Shown piece by piece: positions 1-8,603 of a stretch of 64,000 nt of DNA. A program made the position numbers and the translations under genes. Below the pieces are notes generated by a model. That model was not told where the DNA came from, made no database searches, and saw nothing but the letters and a program-made list of their open reading frames with translations. The stretch is from Comamonas endophytica (GTDB lineage Bacteria; Pseudomonadota; Gammaproteobacteria; Burkholderiales; Burkholderiaceae_C): positions 3,191,501-3,255,500 of the forward strand of contig NZ_CP106881.1 of NCBI RefSeq assembly GCF_023634805.2, written 5' to 3'. Within the stretch, counting starts at the first letter, position 1. Each line of letters begins with the position of its first letter.

Positions 1-1080
1 GCGCTGCGCGAGCGGCAGATGGCCAACAAGGAAAAGCCGCGCTACGACGGCACCTGGCGCCCCGAGCCCGGCAAGCAGCTGCCGGCCGTGCCCGAAGGCG
101 TGCAGCCGGTGCTGCGCTTCAAGACCCCGCAGGGCGGGGTGGTGGCCTGGGAAGACAAGTGCAAGGGCCGCATCGAGTTCCAGAACAGCGAGCTCGACGA
201 CCTGGTGATCGCGCGCCCGGACGGCACGCCCACCTATAACTTCTGCGTCTGCGTGGACGACATGGACATGCAGATCACGCACGTGATCCGCGGCGACGAC
301 CACATCAACAACACCCCGCGCCAGATCCATATCTTCGAGGCGCTGGGCGCCCAGGTGCCAGTGTTCGCGCACCTGCCCACGGTGCTCAACGAGCAGGGCG
401 AGAAGATGAGCAAGCGCAATGGCGCCAAGGCCGTCACGCAATACCGCGACGAAGGCTATCTCGCCGACGCCATGGTCAATTACCTGGCGCGCCTGGGCTG
501 GAGCCATGGCGACGACGAGATCTTCAGCCGCGCGCAGTTCCTCGAGTGGTTCAACCTCGACCACCTGGGCCGCAGCGCGGGCCAGTTCGACGAAGCCAAG
601 CTGCGCTGGGTCAATGCCCAGCACCTGAAGGCCATGGACGACCAGGCCCTGGCGGCGCAGGTGAAACCCTTCCTTGCGCAGCGCGGCATTGCTGCCTCCG
701 AGCTCGACACCGACGATCGCCTGGTGCGCATCTGCGGCCTGTTCAAGGACCGCTGCGACACCCTGGTGGCGCTGGCCGACTGGGCGCAGGTGTTCTACCG
801 TGACGTGACCCCCAACGAGGAAGAGCGTGCCAAGCATGTGACGGATGCCGTGCAGCCGGCCATTGCCGCGCTGGCGGCAGCCCTGGCCGAATGTGAATGG
901 AGCCGCGAATCGATCTCCGCCGCCTTCAAGGAAGTGCTCAAGGCCCAGGGCCTGAAGATGCCCCAGCTGGCGATGCCGGTGCGCGTGCTCACCGTGGGTA
1001 CGGCGCACACGCCATCGGTGGATGCAGTGCTCGAATTGCTCGGTCGCGAAAAAATTGCTGCGAGATTGCAAAACGCTTAA
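1..1080 (+). CDS. gltX: Glutamyl-tRNA synthetase, C-terminal part (5' end outside window)
   Basis: This charges tRNA-Glu with glutamate in the cytoplasm. The reading frame is open from base 1, so the true start and the HIGH motif lie upstream of the window. Visible class I features are the stretch [10 protein letters not shown] and the KMSKR loop (403-417, within GEKMSKRNG), followed by the helical anticodon-binding domain up to the TAA at 1078-1080. About 359 residues remain of a protein normally near 470. Three tRNA-Glu genes, its own substrates, follow directly downstream. A sigma70-like promoter for the tRNA array overlaps the last codons. Confidence 0.95.
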   Translation, partial: ALRERQMANKEKPRYDGTWRPEPGKQLPAVPEGVQPVLRFKTPQGGVVAWEDKCKGRIEFQNSELDDLVIARPDGTPTYNFCVCVDDMDMQITHVIRGDDHINNTPRQIHIFEALGAQVPVFAHLPTVLNEQGEKMSKRNGAKAVTQYRDEGYLADAMVNYLARLGWSHGDDEIFSRAQFLEWFNLDHLGRSAGQFDEAKLRWVNAQHLKAMDDQALAAQVKPFLAQRGIAASELDTDDRLVRICGLFKDRCDTLVALADWAQVFYRDVTPNEEERAKHVTDAVQPAIAALAAALAECEWSRESISAAFKEVLKAQGLKMPQLAMPVRVLTVGTAHTPSVDAVLELLGREKIAARLQNA

Positions 1081-1095
1081 AAACCTGTCTATAAT
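1066..1095 (+). promoter_or_regulatory. Probable sigma70 promoter of the tRNA array
   Basis: TTGCAA (1066-1071) and a perfect TATAAT (1090-1095) are separated by 18 bases and lie 48 bases before the first tRNA. The -35 element is inside the last codons of gltX. This is the only good promoter seen before the nine tRNA genes, so they are probably one transcript. The call rests on sequence match alone. Confidence 0.6.
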
Positions 1096-1142
1096 TCAAG
1101 TCTTCAACGACACACAGCAAGAAATTGAATGTGTTGTCAAGT

Positions 1143-1218
<76 letters not shown>

Positions 1219-1247
1219 AAGTTGATGCGGACAAGTTCCAAGGTTTT

Positions 1248-1323
1248 GACCCTATCGTCTAGAGGCCTAGGACATCACCCTTTCACGGTGAGTACCGGGG
1301 TTCGAATCCCCGTAGGGTCGCCA
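1248..1323 (+). tRNA. tRNA-Glu(TTC), copy 1
   Basis: 76 bases, acceptor GACCCTA/TAGGGTC, anticodon stem TCACC/GGTGA with loop CTTTCAC (anticodon TTC), CCA encoded. The spacer after it contains a hairpin at 1340-1363. Confidence 0.97.
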
Positions 1324-1380
1324 AGTTTGAAGCACTTGGTTGCTGCAGAAATATTTGCAGCAATACGAAGCTTTCTGCCA

Positions 1381-1457
1381 GGAGTGGTAGTTCAGTTGGT
1401 TAGAATACCGGCCTGTCACGCCGGGGGTCGCGGGTTCGAGTCCCGTCCACTCCGCCA
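1381..1457 (+). tRNA. tRNA-Asp(GTC), copy 1
   Basis: 77 bases, acceptor GGAGTGG/CCACTCC, anticodon GTC in the loop CTGTCAC, CCA encoded. Closes the first unit. Confidence 0.97.
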
Positions 1458-1493
1458 GATTTCCGGGTTCATGCCTTGCAGCATGGATCCTTT

Positions 1494-1569
<76 letters not shown>

Positions 1570-1598
1570 AGATTTCAGAACGGAAGTTCTTAGGTTAC

Positions 1599-1674
1599 GA
1601 CCCTATCGTCTAGAGGCCTAGGACATCACCCTTTCACGGTGAGTACCGGGGTTCGAATCCCCGTAGGGTCGCCA
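1599..1674 (+). tRNA. tRNA-Glu(TTC), copy 2
   Basis: Identical to the tRNA-Glu at 1248. It is preceded by a short hairpin AGAAC/GTTCT in the Ala-Glu spacer. Confidence 0.97.
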
Positions 1675-1729
1675 AGTTTGAAGCGCTTGATGGCTGCACA
1701 TGTCTGCAGCGATACGAAGCTTCCTGCCA

Positions 1730-1806
1730 GGAGTGGTAGTTCAGTTGGTTAGAATACCGGCCTGTCACGCCGGGGGTCGCGGGTTCGAGTCCCGTCCACT
1801 CCGCCA
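1730..1806 (+). tRNA. tRNA-Asp(GTC), copy 2
   Basis: Identical to the tRNA-Asp at 1381; CCA encoded. Confidence 0.97.
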
Positions 1807-1842
1807 CAGTCAATGGAATTGTGCATTTCGCATCGCTCCAAT

Positions 1843-1918
<76 letters not shown>

Positions 1919-1946
1919 AAATTCAGAACGGAAGTTCTTAGGTTAC

Positions 1947-2022
1947 GACCCTATCGTCTAGAGGCCTAGGACATCACCCTTTCACGGTGAGTACCGGGGT
2001 TCGAATCCCCGTAGGGTCGCCA
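1947..2022 (+). tRNA. tRNA-Glu(TTC), copy 3
   Basis: Identical to the copies at 1248 and 1599; CCA encoded. Confidence 0.97.
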
Positions 2023-2072
2023 AGTTTGAAGCACTTGGCCTGTATCGAGTACAGGCAAAAGCTCAGCTGCCA

Positions 2073-2149
2073 GGAGTGGTAGTTCAGTTGGTTAGAATAC
2101 CGGCCTGTCACGCCGGGGGTCGCGGGTTCGAGTCCCGTCCACTCCGCCA
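2073..2149 (+). tRNA. tRNA-Asp(GTC), copy 3
   Basis: Identical to the copies at 1381 and 1730; last tRNA of the array, 45 bases before the terminator hairpin. Confidence 0.97.
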
Positions 2150-2194
2150 TAGTTCGTGGATCGATGCTTGCATTGGTTTTGCTGATTACGATGA

Positions 2195-2225
2195 CGCCAC
2201 CGTGTTTTTGCACGGTGGCGTTTTT
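2195..2225 (+). terminator. Rho-independent terminator of the tRNA array
   Basis: A 10-bp perfect stem CGCCACCGTG/CACGGTGGCG (2195-2204 and 2211-2220) with a 6-base loop and a run of five T. It ends the tRNA transcript. Confidence 0.9.
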
Positions 2226-2306
2226 CGTTGTGGGTGTTATTTGCTTTGAGCCTGCTGAAGATGTTTTTGGCGAGCGTTCTGGATATCCAACGTTCGCCTG
2301 AGCCGG

Positions 2307-3611
2307 TCAAACGGCCTTCTGTCCCGCACGCAGCTCTTCAAACAACATCTCTCCTCCCATTTGCCCCCCCTTGAGCATGATCTCCAGCCCGTCGAGCGTC
2401 GGATCGTCGCTGTGCAGCCGGCACAGCGCCACGCCGGGCGCAAGCTGCGCCTGATAGGAAAGGCCCCAGGCGTCGAGCGCCTGCACGGCATGGCTCGAGG
2501 TATCGCCACCGGCAATGCCGAGCCGTTTGAGGGGAGCCAGCTTCAGTATCTGAGCCAGCAAATCTCCGCAAGCCAGGGCCAGCGCCCGCGCATCGGTCGT
2601 TGCATCGGCAACGGCATGCCCTTCACGGGAGGTACAGGCAAGCATATCCATGCCTTGCGCCAGCCGTCCTGCAATGTGCTGCGCCATCCGCAGGCGGTAA
2701 TCATCATCATGCGCCAGGCGCGCTGCATCCAGCAGCAGCTGCTCATAGGAGCTTGCGGCCGCGATCTGGCGTGCCGTCACCGGGGACAGGCTACCCGCAA
2801 GGACCAGCACCGGACCATCGGCCGGGGCGATGGGGTTGGGGGCGACCGTTGCCTCGCTTTGCCAATGTGCCGCGAGTGCCTGCACCACGCTGCTCGGGCC
2901 CGCGGCCAGCAGGGGCTGCCGCCGGGCCTGGTTCCAGATCAGCCGGCCGACGGTGGCGAGGTGGTCGGTATGCGCGATGTCGAGCAAAACGGCATCGGGT
3001 TGCTGCGCGATGACGCCGGAAAGCTGCAGGTCGAGCATCCCGGCAGGCTGCGCATAGTCCGGATAATCAATCGATGCGACCTGCGCGAGGCCCTGCTGCG
3101 CAAGGTGCAGCCGCAGATCGGCTTCAGGCATGGGCGTGACGGGGTGCCGGCGCATCGTCGGATGGCGGTCGATGCGGTACATGGCGGGACCGGCCCCGGC
3201 AAACAGGTTGCCAAAGACGCAATAGCGCCGCAGATTGGGCTGGCCGCCGACGATCGGCACGAATGCATTGCCCGCATGCGGCTGCAGGATGCGGATGGCA
3301 GCGCCGATGCTGCCCACGTGCGGCGCGCTGTCGAAGGTCGAGCAGGTCTTGTAATGCGTGACGGGCGCGCCGAGCTGGGCGAACAGCTGGCCCACGGGCT
3401 CGAGCTCGGCCTGCATCTCGGCGGGCGCCATGGCGCGCGCCGCGCCGGCAATGCCCAGGCAGTCGAGCGGGCCGGCGCGTTCGAGCTGCCCGGTGCCGGG
3501 CAGGCCGAGGAACAGCAGCGTGCGCAGGCCGGCGCGCGCGGCCGTGGCCAGCGTATCGGTGGCGCCGGTGAAGTCATCGCCGTAATAGGCGATTTTCAGG
3601 TCTTTTTGCAT
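2307..3611 (-). CDS. DUF1537 four-carbon acid sugar kinase family protein (OiaK/OtnK-like)
   Basis: 434 residues, start ATG at 3611. The N-terminal substrate domain has the family signature YYGDDFTGATDTL (about residues 9-21), and the C-terminal nucleotide-binding domain has the glycine-rich GIAGGDTSSHAVQAL. The family phosphorylates sugar acids such as 3-oxo-tetronates or 3-oxo-isoapionate. It starts 7 bases after the RuBisCO-like gene ends, so the two are translationally close. In characterised apiose pathways a DUF1537 kinase makes the phosphate that a RuBisCO-like enzyme then cleaves or decarboxylates, which fits this pairing. The exact substrate cannot be read from the sequence; the family call is firm. 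Confidence 0.88.
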   Translation of the reverse strand: MQKDLKIAYYGDDFTGATDTLATAARAGLRTLLFLGLPGTGQLERAGPLDCLGIAGAARAMAPAEMQAELEPVGQLFAQLGAPVTHYKTCSTFDSAPHVGSIGAAIRILQPHAGNAFVPIVGGQPNLRRYCVFGNLFAGAGPAMYRIDRHPTMRRHPVTPMPEADLRLHLAQQGLAQVASIDYPDYAQPAGMLDLQLSGVIAQQPDAVLLDIAHTDHLATVGRLIWNQARRQPLLAAGPSSVVQALAAHWQSEATVAPNPIAPADGPVLVLAGSLSPVTARQIAAASSYEQLLLDAARLAHDDDYRLRMAQHIAGRLAQGMDMLACTSREGHAVADATTDARALALACGDLLAQILKLAPLKRLGIAGGDTSSHAVQALDAWGLSYQAQLAPGVALCRLHSDDPTLDGLEIMLKGGQMGGEMLFEELRAGQKAV

Positions 3612-3618
3612 TGGCCGG

Positions 3619-4884
3619 TCACTTGCCGAAGAAGACCAGCGCCCGCGCCAGTTCCGGCGCTTCGCGCGCATATTCCTCTGCTGGAATGCCGGCGCGCGCC
3701 GCGGTCCAGGCCTGGCGGATGCTGGCGACGCCGGCAGCAGGGCCGTCCGGGTGCGCAAGGATGCCGCCGCCCGACATGAACAGCAGGTCGTCGCTGCGCA
3801 CCGCGTTCCAGGTCGCTTCGACGGTGCCGGCCCACTGGCCCGAGGAAAAGGCCGGCAGCACGCGGTCGTCGATGCCGTCCGTGAGCGGCGTGTAGCAGTC
3901 CTGCGCCGAGGCAATGACCTCCTCGTCGGGCTGCGAGAACTTGCCCTGCAGTCCGTGTACGTGCATGTGGTCCACGCCGGCCAGGCGCCACAGCGTCTGG
4001 TAGGCCGGGAAGGACATGCCCAGCAGCGGATGGCGCGACAGCGCGCCGTAGCCGTTGCGGTGGCCGTGCAGCGCCAGGCCGGTGTGGCGGCGCAGCGTCT
4101 GCAGCGCCGAGTAACCGCACCAGTTGAGGCTGGCCATCGCGCAACTGCCGCCTTCGCGCTCGATCAGGTCGGCATGGCGCTTCATCGCGTCGGTTTCATC
4201 GGTGATGTTGAATGCCACCATGACATGCTTGCCGGTGCGCTGCTGGTGCTCGCGCACCACGGCCATCACCGCCGGCACGCGCTGCGCCAGCGGTGCATGG
4301 GCCGGATCGGCGCAGACCTCGTCGTCCTTGATGAAATCCACCCCGGCGGCGCAAAGCCGTGCCACGAGTTCGGCGGTCTGCGCGGCCGTGAAGCCGACAT
4401 TGGGTTTGAGAATCGTGCCGACCATGGCGCCGCCGGCCACGCCCGTGCGCTCGCGCGTGCCGGCGATGCCGGCCCGGGGCAGGTCGAACTGCGCGCGGTA
4501 GCCCGCGGGCAGCTGCATGCTCTCCAGCCGCAGCCCGCTGGCCTCGCCCAGGTCGTAGAGATTGCCGGACACGGTGGCTGCCAGCGTCGGCAGGTTGGCG
4601 CCCACGTTGGCCACGGGAAAGGAGATGCGCACGCGCGCGCGCCGCCAGGGGCCGCTGCGGCCCTGGCGCTCGAGCAGCGCGTTGGGCAGGCTGGGCGCGC
4701 CCACGGGCTCGAGTTCCTCGATGGACTCGACGGTGGCGCGCGCGCGCTCGCGCAGCGCATCGGTCTCGCCCTCGACACGGGTGAAGGTGCCGCAGGACTG
4801 TTCGCCCGCCATCACCTCGGCCACATGGGCGGGCGCAAGCGGCGTTTCAATCAGGTAGGTGGCTTCGAAGCGGTCGGCAGTCAT
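3619..4884 (-). CDS. RuBisCO-like protein (form IV; OiaX/OiaT-like candidate)
   Basis: 421 residues, close to a large-subunit length. RuBisCO landmarks are recognisable: GTILKP with the catalytic lysine K160 (K175 of plant enzyme), but N162 replaces K177; the carbamylation motif K186-D-D-E; HR at 275-276; DHMH with H308; loop-6 lysine K315 in GLQGK; and the glycine-rich phosphate site SGGGILAHP at 371-379. Most metal and phosphate ligands are therefore kept, with one changed active-site lysine, as in RuBisCO-like proteins that do not fix CO2. Family members act in methionine salvage or as oxo-isoapionate-4-phosphate decarboxylase/transcarboxylase. The DUF1537 kinase next door favours the second. 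Substrate assignment is inference. Confidence 0.88.
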   Translation of the reverse strand: MTADRFEATYLIETPLAPAHVAEVMAGEQSCGTFTRVEGETDALRERARATVESIEELEPVGAPSLPNALLERQGRSGPWRRARVRISFPVANVGANLPTLAATVSGNLYDLGEASGLRLESMQLPAGYRAQFDLPRAGIAGTRERTGVAGGAMVGTILKPNVGFTAAQTAELVARLCAAGVDFIKDDEVCADPAHAPLAQRVPAVMAVVREHQQRTGKHVMVAFNITDETDAMKRHADLIEREGGSCAMASLNWCGYSALQTLRRHTGLALHGHRNGYGALSRHPLLGMSFPAYQTLWRLAGVDHMHVHGLQGKFSQPDEEVIASAQDCYTPLTDGIDDRVLPAFSSGQWAGTVEATWNAVRSDDLLFMSGGGILAHPDGPAAGVASIRQAWTAARAGIPAEEYAREAPELARALVFFGK

Positions 4885-4894
4885 GACGCGGCGA

Positions 4895-5437
4895 TCAGAG
4901 TTGGCTCAGGTCGGGAAAAGGGCGGACGGGGTCGGTGACGCCGTCCCAGGACTCGGAAGCGGCGCGGATCAGGTCGAACATCTTTCCCTTGGGGCCCGCG
5001 ACCTCGGACAGCTCGATCACCGTGCCCGGGTGGTATTCGGTGTCGAAGTAGACGAAACGCCCGTTCTGGCCGACCTCGCCGCTCATCACCGGCTTGAAGC
5101 CCTGCCGCAGCAGGCGCTCGAGGTCGGCGTCGTAGCTGTTGGTCCAGTAGGCGACGTGCTGCAGCCCGGTGCGCCCGGCCTGCAGGAAGTCGCGGTACAT
5201 CGAGGGCACGCCGTTGCGCGTCTGGATCAGCTCGACCTGCACGAAGCCCGAGTTGGCCAGCGCCACCGAGTTGTGCGGCACATGCGCCTCGCCGTTGTAG
5301 CGGTAGTTCTCGATCGGCACCCTGGGGTTGTAGAACCAGGGGCCCACGCCCAATGTCTTGCTCCAATATTCCATGGCGGCTTCGATGTCGTGCACGACGT
5401 AGCCCAGCTGGCGAATTTCTCCGAAATGGCGGCTCAT
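4895..5437 (-). CDS. VOC (glyoxalase/dioxygenase-fold) family protein
   Basis: 180 residues, ATG at 5437. The sequence begins with the usual VOC strand (IRQLGYVVHDIEAAMEYW) and has a second half with GLQHVAYW near residues 110-117 and a glutamate in GTVIELSE. These histidine and glutamate positions match a metal site of the type found in epimerases, glyoxalases and methylmalonyl-CoA epimerase relatives. It lies 10 bases upstream of the RuBisCO-like gene in the same operon. It could isomerise or epimerise the oxo sugar acid before phosphorylation; that role is inferred only from context. Confidence 0.8.
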   Translation of the reverse strand: MSRHFGEIRQLGYVVHDIEAAMEYWSKTLGVGPWFYNPRVPIENYRYNGEAHVPHNSVALANSGFVQVELIQTRNGVPSMYRDFLQAGRTGLQHVAYWTNSYDADLERLLRQGFKPVMSGEVGQNGRFVYFDTEYHPGTVIELSEVAGPKGKMFDLIRAASESWDGVTDPVRPFPDLSQL

Positions 5438-5488
5438 TTTTATTCCGTGAAAGAGGTGAAGGAAAGAGGGAAGCGGTGCGCGTGCAGC

Positions 5489-7366
5489 TCACTTCAGGAA
5501 ACCGATGGAGATCCACGGAATGGCGGCCACCAGCAGCAGTCCGGCCAGCAGCGCCGCCATGTAGCCCCAGATGTACTTGATGCCCTCGTTGGGATCGACC
5601 TTGCTGATCGCGCAGGCGCCGTAGTAGCCCACGCCGATGGGCGGCGCGAACAGGCCGATGCCCATGGCGAAGATCACCACCATCGCGTAATGCACCGGGT
5701 GCACGCCGGCCTGCACGGCAATGGGAAACAGCAGGGGGCCGAACAGCACGATGGCGGGAATGCCTTCGAGCACGCAGCCCAGCACGATGAAGGCGACGAT
5801 CGAGATCGCGAGGAAGCCATAGGCACCGCCGGGAATGCCGGCCATCCACTGCGCCAGGTCGGTCGAGAAGCCCGACTGCGTCAGGCCCCAGGCCATGGCG
5901 GTCGCGCAGCCGACGATGAACATGATCGCGCCCGACAGCGACGCGGTCTCGATCAGCATCGGCTTGAGGCGGCGCCAGTCGAACTGGCGGTAGACTAGCA
6001 GCCCGGCCAGCACCGAATACACCACGCCGATGGTCGAGACCTCGGTGGCCGTGGCCACGCCTTCGACCACTGCAGCACGGATCACGAAGGGCAGGGCGAT
6101 GGCCGGGAGCGCGATGACGAAGAAGCGGCCGATCTGGGCCTTGCTGTAGCGCATCACGCCGCTGAGGTCTTCCTTGCGGTAGCGCCACCAGACCACGGTG
6201 CACAGGCACAGGCCCAGCACCAGCGCCGGCAGCATGCCGCCGGTGAACAGCGCGGCGATCGACACGCCGGTGACCGAGCCGATGGTGATCAGCACGATGG
6301 ACGGCGGAATGGTCTCGGTCTGCGCGCCGGTGGCCGAAAGCAGCGCCACCAGGTCGCCGGGCTTGGCGCCGCGTTTCTTCATTTCGGGAAACAACACCGG
6401 CGCGATGGCCGCCATGTCGGCGATCTTCGAGCCCGAGATGCCCGACACCAGGTACATCGCGCCAATGAGCACATAGCTGAGCCCGCCGCGCACGTGGCCC
6501 AGCAGGCTGGCGAGGAACTGGATCATGGCGCGCGCCATGCCGGTCATCTCGATCAGTGCGCCCAGGAAGATGAACAGCGGAACGGCCAGCATGATCAGGT
6601 GCGACATGCCTTCGTCCATGCGCCCGACCATCACCACCATCGGGGTATGCGTGGTCAGCGCCAGGTAGCCGAAGGTGGCCAGCGCAAAGCAGAATGCGAT
6701 GGGCACCCCGGCGAACACCGTGGCTGCGACCACGATCAGGAAGAACACCACCAGGTTGAGCTTGCCCAGCGTGGCGAACAGCGGCTGCGCCAGCCAGAAC
6801 GCGCCGATGACCGCGGCGGTGGCCGCCACGGTGATGGCGATCTGGCGCAGGGTGCACAGGCGCAGCAGCCGCAGCACGGCAAAAACCGCCATCAGGCCCA
6901 CGCCCACGGGAATGGCCGAGGCGCGCCAGGCATTGCTGATCTCGAGCGACGGCGTGACGATGAACGACTCCTCGTCGGCATACTCGTAGGCCGGGAACAT
7001 GACCAGTGCCAGGAAGGCCAGTGCGGCGGTGACGGCCAGCGCTTCCAGCAGCCCGCGCGCCTGCGGGCCGGCCTTGCCGACCAGCGCCGTCATGCGCATG
7101 TGCTCGCCGCGGCGCAGCGCCACCACGGCGCCCAGCATCGACAGCCAGAGAAAGAAGATCGAGGCCAGTTCGTCCGACCAGACCAGCGGCGCGTGCAGCG
7201 CGTAGCGCGCCACCACGCCGGCAAAAAGGATGATGATTTCCACCAGCACGATGGCCGCGGCAACGGCTTCGACCACGGCGCCCAGGCGCAGGTCGATGCG
7301 CCCGGCCAGCGCGCTCAGCGGGTTGGCCGGCGGTGCATGGATGTCTGGAGCTGAGGCAAGGGACAT
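5489..7366 (-). CDS. TRAP transporter fused permease (DctQ-DctM)
   Basis: 625 residues. The first about 180 form a DctQ-type four-helix small subunit (motif WSDELASIFFLWL); after a linker comes a DctM large subunit with GVPIAFCFALATFG and the helix repeats SGISGSKIADMAAIAPVLFPEM and IPPSIVLI. It would take up an organic or sugar acid using the sodium or proton gradient, with the periplasmic DctP partner encoded upstream at 7464-8492. The 97-base gap to dctP is GC-rich and could fold, a common way of lowering permease expression. The substrate is expected to be the compound processed by the kinase and RuBisCO-like protein. Confidence 0.92.
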   Translation of the reverse strand: MSLASAPDIHAPPANPLSALAGRIDLRLGAVVEAVAAAIVLVEIIILFAGVVARYALHAPLVWSDELASIFFLWLSMLGAVVALRRGEHMRMTALVGKAGPQARGLLEALAVTAALAFLALVMFPAYEYADEESFIVTPSLEISNAWRASAIPVGVGLMAVFAVLRLLRLCTLRQIAITVAATAAVIGAFWLAQPLFATLGKLNLVVFFLIVVAATVFAGVPIAFCFALATFGYLALTTHTPMVVMVGRMDEGMSHLIMLAVPLFIFLGALIEMTGMARAMIQFLASLLGHVRGGLSYVLIGAMYLVSGISGSKIADMAAIAPVLFPEMKKRGAKPGDLVALLSATGAQTETIPPSIVLITIGSVTGVSIAALFTGGMLPALVLGLCLCTVVWWRYRKEDLSGVMRYSKAQIGRFFVIALPAIALPFVIRAAVVEGVATATEVSTIGVVYSVLAGLLVYRQFDWRRLKPMLIETASLSGAIMFIVGCATAMAWGLTQSGFSTDLAQWMAGIPGGAYGFLAISIVAFIVLGCVLEGIPAIVLFGPLLFPIAVQAGVHPVHYAMVVIFAMGIGLFAPPIGVGYYGACAISKVDPNEGIKYIWGYMAALLAGLLLVAAIPWISIGFLK

Positions 7367-7463
7367 GGGCAGAGCTTTCTTCGGGCAGGGTCAGGCCTGC
7401 GCCAGGGCAGGGCGCAGCGTACGGGGGTTCCGGGAGGGACGGAAGCGGCGTCCTGGGTGCCGC

Positions 7464-8492
7464 TCAGGCGAGCTTGCCGACGGACTGTTCCAGCAGCCCC
7501 CAGGCTTCGTTGCCGAAGCGGCCCTTCCACTCGGCGTAGAAGCCCGATTCGCGCAGCTTGGCGCGGAAACTGTCGGCCGCCGGGCGGTTGATCTGCAGCC
7601 CCTTGGCCTGCAGGTCGGTGATCACCGATTCATTGAGCTTGCGGATGTCCTCGCGCTGCTGCAGGCCGGCGTCGTTGATGGCCGCGGCAACGATGGTCTT
7701 GAGGTCGGGCGGCAGACGGTCCCAGGCGCGGCCGTTGGCCACGAACCAGTAGCCGTCCCAGATATGGTTGGTCAGCGAGGCGAACTTCTGCACTTCGTAG
7801 AGCTTGGCCACCTGGATGATCGGCAGCGGGTTCTCCTGCGCATCGACGATCTTCGTCTGCAGCGAGGAGTAGACCTCGCTGAACTGCAGGCTCGCGGGGG
7901 CGGCGCCCAGGCCCTTGAACATCGAGATCGACAGCGGGCTCACCGGCACGCGGATCTTCAGGCCGTCGAGGTCCCTGGCGCTGGCCACGGGCGCCTTGCT
8001 GCTGGTGGTCTGGCGAAAGCCGTTGTCCCACATCCTGTCGAACGCATACAGCCGCATCTTGCCGATGGCGGCGCGCACGTGGGCGCCCAGCTTGCCGTCC
8101 ATGGCCGACCAGACCTGGCTGTAGTCGGAGAACGCGAACCCAATGGCATTGATGGCCGCCACCGGCACCAGCGTGGCGATCACCAGCGCCGAGGGCGTGA
8201 AAAACTCGATGCCGCCCGAGCGCACCTGGGCCAGCATGTCGGTGTCGCCACCGAGCTGGTTGTTCGGGAAGATCTTGATCTCGACGCGGCCCTTGGTCTC
8301 CCTGAGGATGCGGTCGGCCGCTTCCTGGGCACGGATGTTCAGCGGGTGGGTCACCGGCAGGTTGTTGCCGTACTTGTACGAGAATTCGGCGGCGCGTGCG
8401 ATTCCCGGGAACGCGGCCATGCCACTGGCGATGGATGCCGCGGGAACGGCGGACAGGCTGCGCAGGACGCTGCGGCGGGTGATTTCAGGCAT
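7464..8492 (-). CDS. TRAP transporter solute-binding protein (DctP family)
   Basis: 342 residues with a twin-arginine-like signal (TRRSVLRSL followed by a hydrophobic stretch and AARAAEF-type cleavage region, about residue 35). The DctP fold is clear: LPVTHPLN, NNQLGGDTDM, and GLKIRVP with the arginine that usually binds the substrate carboxylate (about residue 175). First gene of the operon, with dctP-dctQM-VOC-RLP-kinase all on the minus strand. It is divergent from the lacI-type regulator, whose shared upstream region carries palindromes. Confidence 0.92.
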   Translation of the reverse strand: MPEITRRSVLRSLSAVPAASIASGMAAFPGIARAAEFSYKYGNNLPVTHPLNIRAQEAADRILRETKGRVEIKIFPNNQLGGDTDMLAQVRSGGIEFFTPSALVIATLVPVAAINAIGFAFSDYSQVWSAMDGKLGAHVRAAIGKMRLYAFDRMWDNGFRQTTSSKAPVASARDLDGLKIRVPVSPLSISMFKGLGAAPASLQFSEVYSSLQTKIVDAQENPLPIIQVAKLYEVQKFASLTNHIWDGYWFVANGRAWDRLPPDLKTIVAAAINDAGLQQREDIRKLNESVITDLQAKGLQINRPAADSFRAKLRESGFYAEWKGRFGNEAWGLLEQSVGKLA

Positions 8493-8507
8493 GCTTGTCT
8501 CCTTTTT

Positions 8508-8601
8508 ATTTTGATGCTTTTTGATGCATCATTGGATGGAATTGGTGCAACGATAGGGGCTTGCCATGAAGGCGTCAAATCAAAAAATGATGGATTTTGA
8601 T
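8508..8601. promoter_or_regulatory. Divergent control region with LacI-type operator candidates
   Basis: The 111-base gap between dctP and the lacI-family gene holds a perfect 10-bp palindrome TGATGCATCA (8522-8531), preceded by a direct repeat of TTTTGATGC, and a second inverted repeat ATCAAAA/TTTTGAT (8579-8585 and 8595-8601) just before the regulator start. Both share the TTGAT half-site. They are good candidates for binding by the neighbouring LacI protein; no binding data can be inferred. Confidence 0.55.
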
Positions 8602-8603
8602 GT

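Noticed and set aside
2236..2310. Possible second copy of the REP-like repeat near TTTGAGCCTGCTGAAG
   Set aside because: Only partial similarity and no inverted partner.
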